Origin: Bacillus sp. V2I10
GTDB lineage: Bacteria; Bacillota; Bacilli; Bacillales; Bacillaceae
NCBI RefSeq assembly: GCF_030817055.1
Contig: NZ_JAUSYV010000001.1
Coordinates: forward strand, 3,310,001 to 3,374,000
Direction of reading: 5' to 3'
DNA length: 64,000 bases
How positions within the stretch are numbered: position 1 is the first letter of the stretch; each line of letters begins with the position of its first letter. Below are positions 52,240-61,084 of the stretch, piece by piece. Below the pieces are notes generated by a model that saw only the letters and a list, made by a program, of their open reading frames with translations, made no database searches and had not been told where the DNA came from. Position numbers and translations under genes: made by a program.

Positions 52240-52904
52240 TTATTCAATCCATTTATATCCGATTCCCCTTGCAGTCTTCAAGTGCTCGTCTACAGGAAAC
52301 TGAACGCTTCGCAACTTTTCTCTTATATTCCTCATATGTGAATCAACCGTCCGAGTATCGGTATACTTGTATTCCCAGAATTGCATGATTAATTCCTCTC
52401 TAGAAAAAACTTAGTTAATATTCTGCAGAAAATTTACTATAATGAAATATTCCTTTTTAGTGGTATAGATTAATTCACCCTGATATTTAATTTCATACGA
52501 TTTATCGTCTAATTCAAGGCCTTTAAATTTTAAAGCGGAATTTCTATATGTTCTTCTTAAAACTGTGTTTATTTTAGCCAATAGTAATTCAATATCATAT
52601 GGTTTGCTAATAAAATCATCTACTCCTGAGTGATATGCATTCAAGATATCATTTTTATTCTTATTAGGAGATATTAAAAAGATAGGGACATTTGAAATCG
52701 ATCTTGTTTTATGGCTAAATTCTGTTCCATATTGAGTTTCCTCTTTTACATCTAATAAAATAAGGTCTATGGCATCTTCATGAAGAAGCTCGGTTGTTTC
52801 AAGTAAATCCAGTGTTTGTTTAACACGAAACCCTTTCTTTACAAGAATCGGTAATAAGTGTTTTGATTATATGTTTCTTCTCCAATTAATAGAATTGAAT
52901 TCAA
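52240..52904 (-). pseudogene. OmpR-family response regulator, disrupted
   Basis: A TTG at 52904 opens MNSILLIGEETYNQNTYYRFL and a stop. A shifted frame continues KKGFRVKQTLDLLETTELLHEDAIDLILLDVKEETQYG...FLISPNKNK...YHSGVDDFISKPYDIELLLAKI, the receiver domain. At about 52411 a TAA interrupts the output domain, which continues in frame as VFSREELIMQFWEYKYTDTRTVDSHMRNIREKL...GIGYKWIE. At least one shift and one stop make it non-functional. Confidence 0.8.
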
Positions 52905-53058
52905 AGAATCTCCCTTCCCTTCAATTCATTCATTAGCTTATTATGAATTGTAATTGTGCAGAATTAATGGAGTTTTTCATTAGGACCAATTTTAAGTTTT
53001 ATATCTCTTTGAATGGGAAATATAGTAGGCGTAAGCGAATTAAAAGGAGATGTTAACA

Positions 53059-53381
53059 TGCAGAACCATTATGAATGTATTAAAGCCTGTTTGGAATGTG
53101 TTGAGGCTTGTAATGTTTGTTTCGACAAATGCTTATCAGAAGAAGATGTAAACATGATGAAAGAATGCATTCGCCTTGATCGAGAATGTGCTGATATTTG
53201 TTCATTTGCAGCTTAAGCTATGATGAGAAACAGCGAATTTGCTCAACAAATATGCCAATTGTGTGCAGAGATTTGTGAAGCATGTGGGAATGAGTGTAAG
53301 AAACACGACCATGATCATTGTCAAAAATGTGCCGAAGCTTGTTATAAATGTGCCGAAGAATGCCGGAAAATGGCAGCGTAA
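53059..53381 (+). pseudogene. Csp/DUF326 copper-storage protein split by a stop codon
   Basis: From the ATG at 53059 (AAGGAGATG site) the frame reads MQNHYECIKACLECVEACNV then CFDKC...DRECADICSFAA, and stops at TAA 53214-53216. The same frame continues with AMMRNSEFAQQICQLCAEICEACGNECKKHDHDHCQKCAEACYKCAEECRKMAA. Together they form the regular CxxxC four-helix bundle of cytosolic copper-storage proteins. The stop is followed within 3 bases by ATGATG, so re-initiation might make two half proteins. Confidence 0.75.
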
Positions 53382-53400
53382 TAAATACTTGCAACTTCAA

Positions 53401-53436
53401 AAGCACCTGTTTATTCATTCAGGTGCTTGTTTTTAT
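53401..53436 (+). terminator. terminator of csp gene
   Basis: AAGCACCTG pairs with CAGGTGCTT and is followed by GTTTTT. Confidence 0.7.
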
Positions 53437-53517
53437 GGCACGTTTAATTAGATGTATCGATCAACTTTCTTAATGTGGGACCTTTTTAACAGAGGGTTCT
53501 CTTCTTTTTATAGGTCC

Positions 53518-53994
53518 TCACTTCATTTTCTTTATCTTTTTATAGCAAATAAAAATCCCATAACAAGCAGCTAAACTCAGGATTATTTTTCCTTGCACAC
53601 TTACAGTTGTGACTTGATAAACAGCATAGGACTCCATAAGCATCGCTGGTAATTTACCTATTGTGCTCCCAAGGAAAAAAACAATTATAGAAACACTACC
53701 AATCGCAGAAAAAAAGGTAACAATTCCCGATGGAATAAAAGGCATAATTCGTAATGATAGGATCAGTAAAAATGCATCTTTGCCGTTAAGATGCATGAGT
53801 GAGTTAACACGGGGATGCCCTTTTAGCTTTTCATGATATATACGTTTAAATCCTTTACGATATAAATAAAAGGCAATTAAAGCACCTATTGTTTCACCAA
53901 TAAAAGATATGATTGTTCCTTGCCAAAAACCAAAAAAAATAAGGTTAGCAGCTGTAACAAACACGCTCGGCACTACACCTGCAATTGAAACCAT
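53518..53994 (-). CDS. VTT-domain (TVP38/TMEM64/DedA-like) membrane protein
   Basis: A 158-aa frame with VTT features: AGVVPSVFVTAANLIFFGFWQGTIISFIGETIGALIAFYLYRKGFKRI and RIMPFIPSGIVTFFSAIGSVSIIVFFLGSTIGKLPAML. The homologous reading continues upstream of this ATG as EELIQIFENHSSIAIIISILINI back to a TGA at about 54064, with no standard start codon although a GAGGTGA site is there. So either a non-standard start (ATC) is used, the gene has suffered a small change, or a shortened protein is made. Relatives are DedA-like lipid or ion transporters. Confidence 0.65.
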   Translation of the reverse strand: MVSIAGVVPSVFVTAANLIFFGFWQGTIISFIGETIGALIAFYLYRKGFKRIYHEKLKGHPRVNSLMHLNGKDAFLLILSLRIMPFIPSGIVTFFSAIGSVSIIVFFLGSTIGKLPAMLMESYAVYQVTTVSVQGKIILSLAACYGIFICYKKIKKMK

Positions 53995-54196
53995 AATATT
54001 TATAAGGATACTTATTATAATTGCTATAGAGGAGTGGTTTTCAAAAATCTGAATTAATTCTTCTTGGATAAGATGTCACCTCAATATGTGTTAAACTATT
54101 AGTAGAGTTGTATTTGTTACTAATTCTATCCGTTTTTTTCTTGCTAATCCATATATTCTAGTACGTTTTGTGACTAATGCTCAACGGATAAATCAC

Positions 54197-54230
54197 AACT
54201 AAAAAAGACCTAAACTGGTCTTTTTTAGTT
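54197..54230. terminator. bidirectional terminator
   Basis: AACTAAAAAAGACC pairs with GGTCTTTTTTAGTT around 6 bases; it ends the spoIIP operon on the minus strand. Confidence 0.75.
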
Positions 54231-54262
54231 AGTTATTCGTTAGATAACCGCATCTGGCCTCT

Positions 54263-54433
54263 TTAAATTTTTCTAGATAACTCTTCTTTGTATAAATAAG
54301 CTACTGAAAAGAAAAGGCCAGTAACGAAAAATGAAATGGTTATTGCAGAAACTCCTATACTTACTACACTAATTGTTGTGGTAAGAAAGGTCAATATAAG
54401 CCATTTAATTGATGAAGAAAGCTTTTTAACCAT
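54263..54433 (-). CDS. small membrane protein (56 aa) coupled to spoIIP
   Basis: The frame reads MVKKLSSSIKWLILTFLTTT then ISVVSIGVSAITISFFVTGLFFSVAYLYKEELSRKI: two predicted transmembrane helices. It begins inside the last codons of the spoIIP gene (ATGGTTAA overlap), so translation is coupled. Related small proteins next to SpoIIP genes are known to me only as hypotheticals. Confidence 0.6.
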   Translation of the reverse strand: MVKKLSSSIKWLILTFLTTTISVVSIGVSAITISFFVTGLFFSVAYLYKEELSRKI

Positions 54434-55601
54434 CTCCGTTTACCTCTTTAGCTTGACTTTCCCCCCAATAGATATCTGAAAAGACTTCTGAGAAAATATC
54501 AACACTTCGATCCAATTCATCGAAATCATTATCTACTCCGCCTATTTCAATAAGAATCGCTTTATCAGAAATACCTTGGTTGTATTCACCGTTGCCCATA
54601 CTTTTTGGTTTTAGAAAAACACCCCGACTTAATCCAGGATACCTTTTTTCAATTTCATTATGAATCTTCTCTACAAACTTTAAGTTTTGTTCATAATTTT
54701 TATTTGCTTCCCCAACAACAAAATATAACTTTGCATATTCTTTTCCATTAATCGTTTTAGTAGTCATTTTCTTTCTAGCCGAATCACGGTGTATGTCAAT
54801 GTAGTATTCTAATTCCTGAGTCTCATTCACACTTGCCTGAATAATGTCCCCAGACAACTTATAAGATTTTGTCGTGCTCCATTTTCTTTTAAGCAGTTCT
54901 TGGGTCATATTTGTTTGATCGTGTTTTACAGCAATACCTTCTTCCATCAGTTTATTCGATAGCCGGCTTCCCAGAGCAATAACATTCACCCTTTGATCAT
55001 TACTAATTGCATCATTTGGAACCTTTGCGTTTTTTAATAAGGGAAGGAATGATTCCCAGCTGTGAGTTTGATAAATATATACGGGATTATTCTTGTCATT
55101 TACTTTTTTGTGTTCTTCAGATGAAGTTGTATCTTCTTCTCTCCCTTTTATTTTTTCCTCCACTATCTCTCTTTCCTTTAATAAAACTTCAGTGGGAGGA
55201 GAAGACTCAAATGGTAGAGTAGCCAAATTCGTACCTTCACCAGCAATTACAATTTTTGTGTCATAGAGAGTAAGTCCAGGTAATTCTCTTCCTAGGAATG
55301 TTCTAGCATCTTCTGGTACTACATTTGTTCCTAATTTAAAAAGAACCTTAGAGATATGGCTCATTGAGAACAAGTCCTTTTCATTTTCCTGAGGCTGATA
55401 AAAGTAATGATTTTCAGCTCTTAAAAAATGAGTATAAATATCTTCGGATTCCAATCCTTCCATTACACTTTGTATAAATCCAGTTTTATATTTCACCTCT
55501 GAGTTAACTAAAAACCCTATAAAAAAGAAAATAAGTATTATAGTAATTACTCCGCCAATAACGAAAGATATACCCTGATTTTTAAGTTCTTTCATGGACA
55601 A
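54426..55601 (-). CDS. spoIIP: stage II sporulation protein P (SpoIIP) paralogue
   Basis: A 391-aa protein with one N-terminal membrane helix (ISFVIGGVITIILIFFFIGFLV) and the SpoIIP amidase/endopeptidase domain: VYIYQTHSWESFLPLL (zinc His), YYIDIHRDSARKK, YFVVGEANKNYEQNLKF and KAILIEIGGVDND (catalytic Glu). SpoIIP cuts peptidoglycan during engulfment with SpoIIM and SpoIID. Neither partner gene is nearby, so this is likely a second, accessory copy. Confidence 0.88.
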   Translation of the reverse strand: MSMKELKNQGISFVIGGVITIILIFFFIGFLVNSEVKYKTGFIQSVMEGLESEDIYTHFLRAENHYFYQPQENEKDLFSMSHISKVLFKLGTNVVPEDARTFLGRELPGLTLYDTKIVIAGEGTNLATLPFESSPPTEVLLKEREIVEEKIKGREEDTTSSEEHKKVNDKNNPVYIYQTHSWESFLPLLKNAKVPNDAISNDQRVNVIALGSRLSNKLMEEGIAVKHDQTNMTQELLKRKWSTTKSYKLSGDIIQASVNETQELEYYIDIHRDSARKKMTTKTINGKEYAKLYFVVGEANKNYEQNLKFVEKIHNEIEKRYPGLSRGVFLKPKSMGNGEYNQGISDKAILIEIGGVDNDFDELDRSVDIFSEVFSDIYWGESQAKEVNGDG

Positions 55602-55893
55602 CCTCCTTCACTAAACTATATGATAGAGTTTTAGAAAATATTAATAGAAGGAGGTATTCTTAGTTAGAAAGATAATCGGTCCTTTGTTAGTAAGTAAACT
55701 TTGAATTTAACTAGTAATATTTATTAAATACAAGGGAGATGCTTTTTCCTTTTTCAAGATAAAAAAAAGCAACACACAGTTTAAGATTAGATACAAAAAT
55801 GCTAACCATCAATTGATAGTTAGCATTTAAAGGGAATTAGAAATTACTTCCTAATATATAATTCAATTTCGATAAAGCTAAATCTCGCCTATT
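55602..55893. other. intergenic region
   Basis: About 290 bases; a weak hairpin ATGCTAAC/GTTAGCAT at 55799-55827 follows the NlpC remnant on the minus strand and may be its old terminator. No gene. Confidence 0.4.
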
Positions 55894-56300
55894 TTAATAT
55901 TTTTTAGCCCCTAAGTATCTCTCAGACCAATAGGAATTGTTCATTGAAGTAATACTTACACCTTTAGAAGAAGAACTATGAATGAATTGATTATTCCCTA
56001 AATATATACCTGCGTGAGAAGCCCCTGGCTTATATGTCTCAAAGAATACTAAATCTCCTACCTGAGGTAAGAAACCTTAACCCCCTGCTTATAAATATCT
56101 GCTACTGTTCTAGGAAGCTTTTTATCTTCACTTTCATTAAAAACATAATTTAAGTATCCACTACAATCAAACCCTTTTGGAGACATTCCGCCCCAAACAT
56201 AGGGTACATTTAAATATTTTTTTGCAGTAGTCACGATATTGGACTTATTCTTTACAATTGGTTGACTTGCTTGCTTCCCTAAAGCTTTATATGCTGCTTA
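55894..56300 (-). pseudogene. NlpC/P60 peptidoglycan endopeptidase, frameshifted
   Basis: The frame reads SNIVTTAKKYLNVPYVWGGMSPKGFDCSGYLNYVFNE...KLPRTVADIYKQGVKV. It shifts near 56073 to QVGDLVFFETYKPGASHAGIYLGNNQFIHSSSSKGVSITSMN...YWSERYLGAKKY. The catalytic Cys (FDCSG) and His (SHAGIYLG) are present on either side of the break. A one- or two-base change disrupted it. The N-terminal signal and binding domains are missing; it joins the Fbp-like frame near 56290. Confidence 0.8.
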
Positions 56301-56389
56301 TCATCTTTTTTGTAGGTTTCATGTTGCAACAGATGATGGATAAGTAACTTCTTTCTCCTTTCCACAGCCCTACGTAGCATTTCACTCAT
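56279..56389 (-). CDS. Fur-regulated basic protein (FbpA-like), truncated
   Basis: A 36-aa frame MSEMLRRAVERRKKLLIHHL then LQHETYKKDDKQHIKL. The pattern L-R-x-A-V-E-x-x-K-x-x-L-I-x-x-L-L and YKKDDKQ matches the N-terminal part of FbpA-type small proteins, which in Bacillus act with an iron-sparing RNA. The usual ending (about ELTLTELEEEY) is replaced by the junction with NlpC/P60 sequence. No Fur box could be made out. Confidence 0.45.
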   Translation of the reverse strand: MSEMLRRAVERRKKLLIHHLLQHETYKKDDKQHIKL

Positions 56390-56443
56390 GAGAATTACCC
56401 CTTTGCTAAATGATCTAATCTAAGGAAAAGCCAACTGCTTTGC

Positions 56444-57367
56444 TCATGATTGTTCGAGTGCCAGTAGCCCCTGTTTTAGTTTGCCTTTATCCAAGCTATC
56501 TCCAATTAACACTATGTTAGATGGGAACTTGATTGACTGAGCAAACATATACGGAACTCCATATGAATATTGAATCAAATGTGTACGAGCATCGCCTTCA
56601 AAACGAACAAATCCTTTTATCCGATAAATGGTAGGTGTAATCGTTTCAAGCCATCGCTCGAATGACTCTCTGCGTATCACCCCTTGAAATTGATAGGTCA
56701 TCGATTGAATATGTAGGTGATTGTGAACATGCAGCTTTTCTTGGTCTTGGTCATTTTTCTCTTCTCGGCTTGTCCTGATTTCAGTTAAAGGTATATCTGC
56801 AAAGGTGGTCGTGAAAAGCTTAGCCCTTGGATTTAGATCTGCTATTTCCGCCCGAATATCGGTTTGTTCCTCCTCTGACACAAAGTCTGCTTTATTTATT
56901 AAGATGTGGTCACCATACTTTACTTGCTCTTCTAATAATTTTTGAAGCTGATTGCTTAATCGTTTACGATCCATCCATCTTTTCGAGTCTACAACACTAA
57001 TAATGGATTTCACATTTACGTGAGGTGCAATAACTGGTGATAAACACGCATCTAAAATTTCTATAGGATGAGCCACTCCTGTAGCTTCAATATAAATAAC
57101 ATCAGGCTCTTCTTGCTGATACAACATCAAAAGTTGAATCTCCACTTCATCCTTCATCGTACAGCAAATACAACCATTTAAAAGTTCCCTAAGGGTTACA
57201 TCTGTGCCAATAATCCCTGTATCAACGGAGTACTCTCCTAGTTCATTCATCAATACAGCCACTTTACGTCCTTTTTCTTTCTCTTCTATTAATAAGTTCT
57301 TTAATAAAGTAGATTTGCCACTCCCTAAAAATCCAGCTAAGATATAGACTTCAACATTTTTCTGCAT
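56444..57367 (-). CDS. COG0523 (CobW/ZNG-like) GTPase, first copy
   Basis: A 307-aa P-loop GTPase: Walker A GFLGSGKST, the metal motif NGCICC (CxCC), ATGVAHP, and NKAD (guanine specificity). A His-containing linker (HVHNHLHIQ) and the CobW_C domain (VIRRESFERWLETI...RIKGFVRFEG) follow. The family delivers metals, mainly zinc, to client proteins under scarcity. No Zur box was seen directly upstream. Confidence 0.85.
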   Translation of the reverse strand: MQKNVEVYILAGFLGSGKSTLLKNLLIEEKEKGRKVAVLMNELGEYSVDTGIIGTDVTLRELLNGCICCTMKDEVEIQLLMLYQQEEPDVIYIEATGVAHPIEILDACLSPVIAPHVNVKSIISVVDSKRWMDRKRLSNQLQKLLEEQVKYGDHILINKADFVSEEEQTDIRAEIADLNPRAKLFTTTFADIPLTEIRTSREEKNDQDQEKLHVHNHLHIQSMTYQFQGVIRRESFERWLETITPTIYRIKGFVRFEGDARTHLIQYSYGVPYMFAQSIKFPSNIVLIGDSLDKGKLKQGLLALEQS

Positions 57368-57503
57368 AATAACTCCTTCTTTCTCGTTTCTCTGGTTGAA
57401 AAATCAATATTCATATAAGTAAAGTCCAACTAGCTTTTATGGTAAACACAGTGGATGGTTAGAATATTGAGAATAGAAATTGCCCTACAATAAGCCGTAA
57501 TAA

Positions 57504-57530
57504 CACAAAAACCCTGTAAAGGGCTTTTGT
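57504..57530 (-). terminator. terminator of yciC
   Basis: ACAAAA-CCCT pairs with AGGG-TTTTGT at the end of the yciC gene. Confidence 0.55.
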
Positions 57531-58741
57531 TAATGTATGGAAGGAATATCCCATTCAAACGGATCCTCAAGCTTCTCCCAGTCTAAATTAAATTCTTCAC
57601 TCGTTAGTAAACAAGCATCTAGCTGTTTCGTTACGTCGCCCTCATTCATATCAACGCCAATAAACACCATTTGGGTCATTCGATCTCCAAACTCAGGGTC
57701 CCAATTTCCTTCAATTTGAGGGTTTTCATTTAATATAGCTTCACGCTCTAAGTGTGGCAATGTTGCTACCCAGTAAGAAACCGGTTCGATTAAAATAGAA
57801 GGACCTGCTTGAGACACAGAAAGTGCGAACTCATTTCTTGTAGCACACCAAGCGATACCTTTCACCCGAACAACATTTTCTGAAAGAGAATGCATGAGTT
57901 GGTTGAATCGATTACTGTGAAAAGGAAGTCTTCTCTTATACACAAACGATGTAATGCCATACTCTTCGGTTTCCGGCTGATGCTCTTGGTGCCCAGCATT
58001 CAACTCTTTTATCCATCCAGCAGATTCATTGGCCTTTTCAAAGTCAAATAAACCCGTTTGAAGAATTTCACTTGGATGGATTTGCCCTTTCATTGTTCGA
58101 ATGATTTGTGCTTCTGGCTGAAGCTTTCTTAAAACCTGTTCAAGCTTACTTATTGCTTCCTCACTAACAAGGTCACATTTGTTTAAGATAAGCACATCGC
58201 AAAACTCAATCTGATCCAATAATAAGTCAGCAATTTCACGATCATCCTCATCACTTAATGCTTCTTTTCGATCAATCAGACTATCTCCTGATCTAAAATC
58301 ATGCCAAAAGCGATTGGCGTCTACGACTGTGACCATGGTATCTAACTTGCAAAAACGAGTAAGATCTATGCCCAGCTCCTCGTCTATGTAAGAAAAGGTT
58401 TGAGCCACCGGCACTGGTTCACTTATCCCGGTTGATTCAATGATGATGTAATCTATATTGCCGTCAAGAGCAAGCTTTTCAACCTCAACAAGCAGGTCTT
58501 CACGTAGCGTGCAGCAAATGCACCCGTTCGACATCTCCACTAATTTTTCTTCTGTTCTCTTCAGGCCTCCTCCTTGCTTAATCGTTTCGGCATCTATATT
58601 TATTTCGCTCATGTCATTAACTATGACTGCAACCCTTAACCCCTCCCGATTTTGAAGAATATGGTTTAGTATCGTAGTTTTTCCGGCCCCTAGATACCCG
58701 CTTAACACGGTTACAGGAATTTTTTTAGTCAAAGAAAACAT
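57530..58741 (-). CDS. yciC: zinc-responsive GTPase YciC/ZagA type
   Basis: A 403-aa COG0523 protein of the length and layout of B. subtilis YciC (ZagA): Walker A GYLGAGKTT, VIVNDMSEINIDAETI, CxCC in NGCICC, ESTGISEPVPVAQTF, NKCD, and a C-terminal domain (VVRVKGIAWCATRNEFALSVSQAGPS...MTQMVFIGVDM). YciC is a ZTP-linked zinc chaperone induced on zinc starvation. An excellent Zur box overlaps the region just before the start. Confidence 0.92.
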   Translation of the reverse strand: MFSLTKKIPVTVLSGYLGAGKTTILNHILQNREGLRVAVIVNDMSEINIDAETIKQGGGLKRTEEKLVEMSNGCICCTLREDLLVEVEKLALDGNIDYIIIESTGISEPVPVAQTFSYIDEELGIDLTRFCKLDTMVTVVDANRFWHDFRSGDSLIDRKEALSDEDDREIADLLLDQIEFCDVLILNKCDLVSEEAISKLEQVLRKLQPEAQIIRTMKGQIHPSEILQTGLFDFEKANESAGWIKELNAGHQEHQPETEEYGITSFVYKRRLPFHSNRFNQLMHSLSENVVRVKGIAWCATRNEFALSVSQAGPSILIEPVSYWVATLPHLEREAILNENPQIEGNWDPEFGDRMTQMVFIGVDMNEGDVTKQLDACLLTSEEFNLDWEKLEDPFEWDIPSIH

Positions 58742-58747
58742 CTCCTT

Positions 58748-58768
58748 AAATCGTAATGGTTACGATTT
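58748..58768. promoter_or_regulatory. Zur box before yciC
   Basis: AAATCGTAAT and its near-inverse GTTACGATTT surround one base; it matches the B. subtilis Zur consensus with one mismatch and lies 6 bases before the start codon. Confidence 0.85.
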
Positions 58769-58946
58769 AAATATATGATAGATACACCAAAATGTAAAGC
58801 TAAACAAAATCATTCCTCGTCAAAGCCTAAAAATAAAGTCATGTTCTGAAAAACACCGCACAGAAAATTCGTTTTACCAATAATATTTCTATTTTCATTG
58901 AAATATAAGAATGAATTTTTGTAGACAGGCATACACTCCTAGGAAT

Positions 58947-58967
58947 AAACCGTAATCATTTCGCATT
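58947..58967. promoter_or_regulatory. degenerate Zur-like box before permease
   Basis: AAACCGTAAT-C-ATTTCGCATT matches the Zur box at 16 of 20 positions and lies 17 bases before the plus-strand permease gene. Confidence 0.5.
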
Positions 58968-58983
58968 AAAAGGAGTACTTCTT

Positions 58984-60000
58984 ATGTCCGTTTCTTCACG
59001 AATGAAAGACCTGTTCTTATATACTTTATTCCTCTTCCTCATTTATTTGTTTTTCCTTGGAAACGAGAATATGCTTACCTCCTTACCATTTTCTTTCGAT
59101 GAAGAGGCAAAATCCATCTTTATTGCATTCCTTACTATTTTAGTAGAGGCGCTTCCTTTTATTATTCTTGGAGCTTTTTTTTCATCCGTCATCCAGTTAT
59201 TTGTTAGTGAGCAAATGATTTTAAGATCTATTCCAAAAAACCCCTTAGCTTCCATTATTGCATCTGTATGCATAGCTGCTCTTACTCCAATTTGTGAATG
59301 TGCCATTATTCCAGTTGTACGAAGATTAATTCATAAAGGAGTTCCTGTTCATGCAGGGGCTGTTCTCCTTACAGGAGCACCCATTTTGAACATCACTGTA
59401 TTCACTTCCACTTATTATGCTTTTCCCAATCAGCCTGAAATCTATCTAGGAAGATTATTTTTGTGTTTGATAACAGCCCTCATTACTGGCTGGGTCATGT
59501 ATCTAATTTTCTTTCGCTCTAACGTTCTAAGAGTGAAAAAAGACGACTTCATATCGACAAAAAAGATCAATGAAAATAAGAAAGGTCAATCGAAGTGGAA
59601 GGCAATTATTCATCATACTTCACATGAATTTTTCCAGGTGGGAAAATATTTTATTATCGGCGCTTTTTTGGCAAGTCTCGCTCAGTATTATCTGGCAGAT
59701 TCTAAAGTGTTTAATGGTGTAGCGAATCCTCTTGCAGAGACAGGGTTTATGATGGGCCTCGCTTTCCTTATGTCCATTTGTTCCGAGGCAGATGCATTTA
59801 TTGCAGCTTCTTTTTCCAACCTGGTCCGGCCAGAAGCTATTTTAGGGTTTTTAGTGTTTGGTCCCATTATGGATTTAAAAAACTTCCTTGCTATGTTCGC
59901 CTGTTTCAGACTACGATTTATCTTTTTTTACATCATAACTGTAACAGTCTCTATATTTGTTTTGTCTATTTCATTCGCAATATTTTTTATGGAGGGGTGA
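58984..60000 (+). CDS. permease of the YraQ/ArsP-like (UPF0718, YcgR) family
   Basis: A 338-aa membrane protein with eight or more helices. The family motif is seen in ILVEALPFIILGAFFSSVIQLFV (about 48-72), ALTPICECAIIPVVRRLIHKGVPVHAGAVLLTGAPILN (about 98-137, with its Cys pair region) and GPIMDLKNFL near the end. B. subtilis YcgR is similar and is paired with YcgQ. Position next to Zur boxes suggests zinc transport under starvation (inference). Confidence 0.82.
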   Translation: MSVSSRMKDLFLYTLFLFLIYLFFLGNENMLTSLPFSFDEEAKSIFIAFLTILVEALPFIILGAFFSSVIQLFVSEQMILRSIPKNPLASIIASVCIAALTPICECAIIPVVRRLIHKGVPVHAGAVLLTGAPILNITVFTSTYYAFPNQPEIYLGRLFLCLITALITGWVMYLIFFRSNVLRVKKDDFISTKKINENKKGQSKWKAIIHHTSHEFFQVGKYFIIGAFLASLAQYYLADSKVFNGVANPLAETGFMMGLAFLMSICSEADAFIAASFSNLVRPEAILGFLVFGPIMDLKNFLAMFACFRLRFIFFYIITVTVSIFVLSISFAIFFMEG

Positions 60001-60321
60001 CCTATAAAAAACAAGACACCGTTCTGGCAAACGAAGAATGAACTGCAAGGAATCTTGCTTATAGGATTAAGTCTGGTTCTTATGAAACTGCAAATAAAAT
60101 CTCATCTATCTATATTATTGGATTCCTTCACATCACCTTTACTTTCAATTACAATGGGCTCGCTTTTTATCTTTGGATGTTTCAGGATAATAAATAGTGA
60201 TATGAGTGGGGCGGATTGCGATTGTGATGTATGTGATACTTCTTCTAGTTCACTTAAAATGATTTTTCAATACTCGTTATTTCTAGTACCCATTATTCTT
60301 GCCCTAGTGATCGGTGCTTAG
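59997..60321 (+). pseudogene. YcgQ/TIGR03943-like protein, short, with A-run frameshift
   Basis: A GTG at 59997 overlaps the permease stop and has a GGAGG site, but its frame (MTYKKQDTVLANEE) ends quickly. Removing one A from the AAAAAA run at about 60006 gives MTYKNKTPFWQTKNELQGIL then LIGLSLVLMKLQ...LLDSFTSPLLSITMGSLFIFGC...DMSGADCDCDVCDTSSSS...SLFLVPIILALVIGA. This corresponds to the membrane part of TIGR03943 proteins, with a cysteine cluster. The C-terminal soluble domain of the family is absent. Confidence 0.55.
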
Positions 60322-60350
60322 GACGTTTCCATTTTTTTAGATATTACATA

Positions 60351-60391
60351 AAAAAGCTGACCCTTTTTGTTGTTATCAGGTCAGTTTTTTT
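60351..60391 (+). terminator. terminator of permease operon
   Basis: AAAAAGCTGACC pairs with GGTCAGTTTTTTT. Confidence 0.7.
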
Positions 60392-60554
60392 ATGAACACT
60401 AATAGCAATTTTATGCCATTTATATGAGTTTCTTTTTAGTAGGAAGTTGGTCTCTCCTCGATAAACTCAACATAATTCTCTCTGTTATCATTTATTTGCT
60501 AGTTTAAGGTATTAAAAGCTGTATAAAGTAGACTGTTCAAAAAACACGAGTCTC

Positions 60555-60983
60555 CTACACACATGTTGGGCATAAACCGTATATTTCGAATTTATGATGA
60601 TTTATTCTGTAATTAGTAAGAGTAGCGTCCAACATTTTCATTGGGCATACATCTATTTCGGTTGTCGTTAGGCATTCCGTACAAATAAATAAATGCTGAT
60701 GGTTATAAAGATTATTTTTCAAATGAAATAGATGTTCTCCATTCCTAAACGTAATCTCTATGAGACCAATGTCTTTAAATAAATAGAGGTTTCGGTACAC
60801 AGTATCAACACTAATATTTCCAATAAAAGTACGGAGATGTTCTGTTACAGACTTTGCTGAAACTAGTCGGTTTTTCTGCTCAATAAAATAAGAAAGGATC
60901 TTCAAGCGCTGCGGAGTACATTTATAACCATTTTCTTTTATATGTTTTAGATATACGTCTAGATTCAAGTTGTTCAGCTCCAA
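60555..60983 (-). CDS. zur: Fur-family zinc regulator (Zur-like)
   Basis: A 142-aa Fur-family repressor: HIKENGYKCTPQRLKILSYFI (first HTH helices), ISVDTVYRNLYLFKDIGLIE (recognition helix and wing) and HHQ-type metal site residues in NHQHLFICTECLTTTEIDVCP and HHKFEIYGLCPTCV. The two CxxC pairs bind the structural zinc. Its location among Zur boxes and COG0523 genes makes Zur the likeliest identity; PerR lacks support because the context is zinc. Confidence 0.8.
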   Translation of the reverse strand: MELNNLNLDVYLKHIKENGYKCTPQRLKILSYFIEQKNRLVSAKSVTEHLRTFIGNISVDTVYRNLYLFKDIGLIEITFRNGEHLFHLKNNLYNHQHLFICTECLTTTEIDVCPMKMLDATLTNYRINHHKFEIYGLCPTCV

Positions 60984-61084
60984 TCGATTATCTCAATCTG
61001 AATGTTCATTCAATTGATTAATCTCTACTACTAAAGCCAACTATTACAGATGGTGGCAAGGAACGACTTTCACTATCTCGTGTG

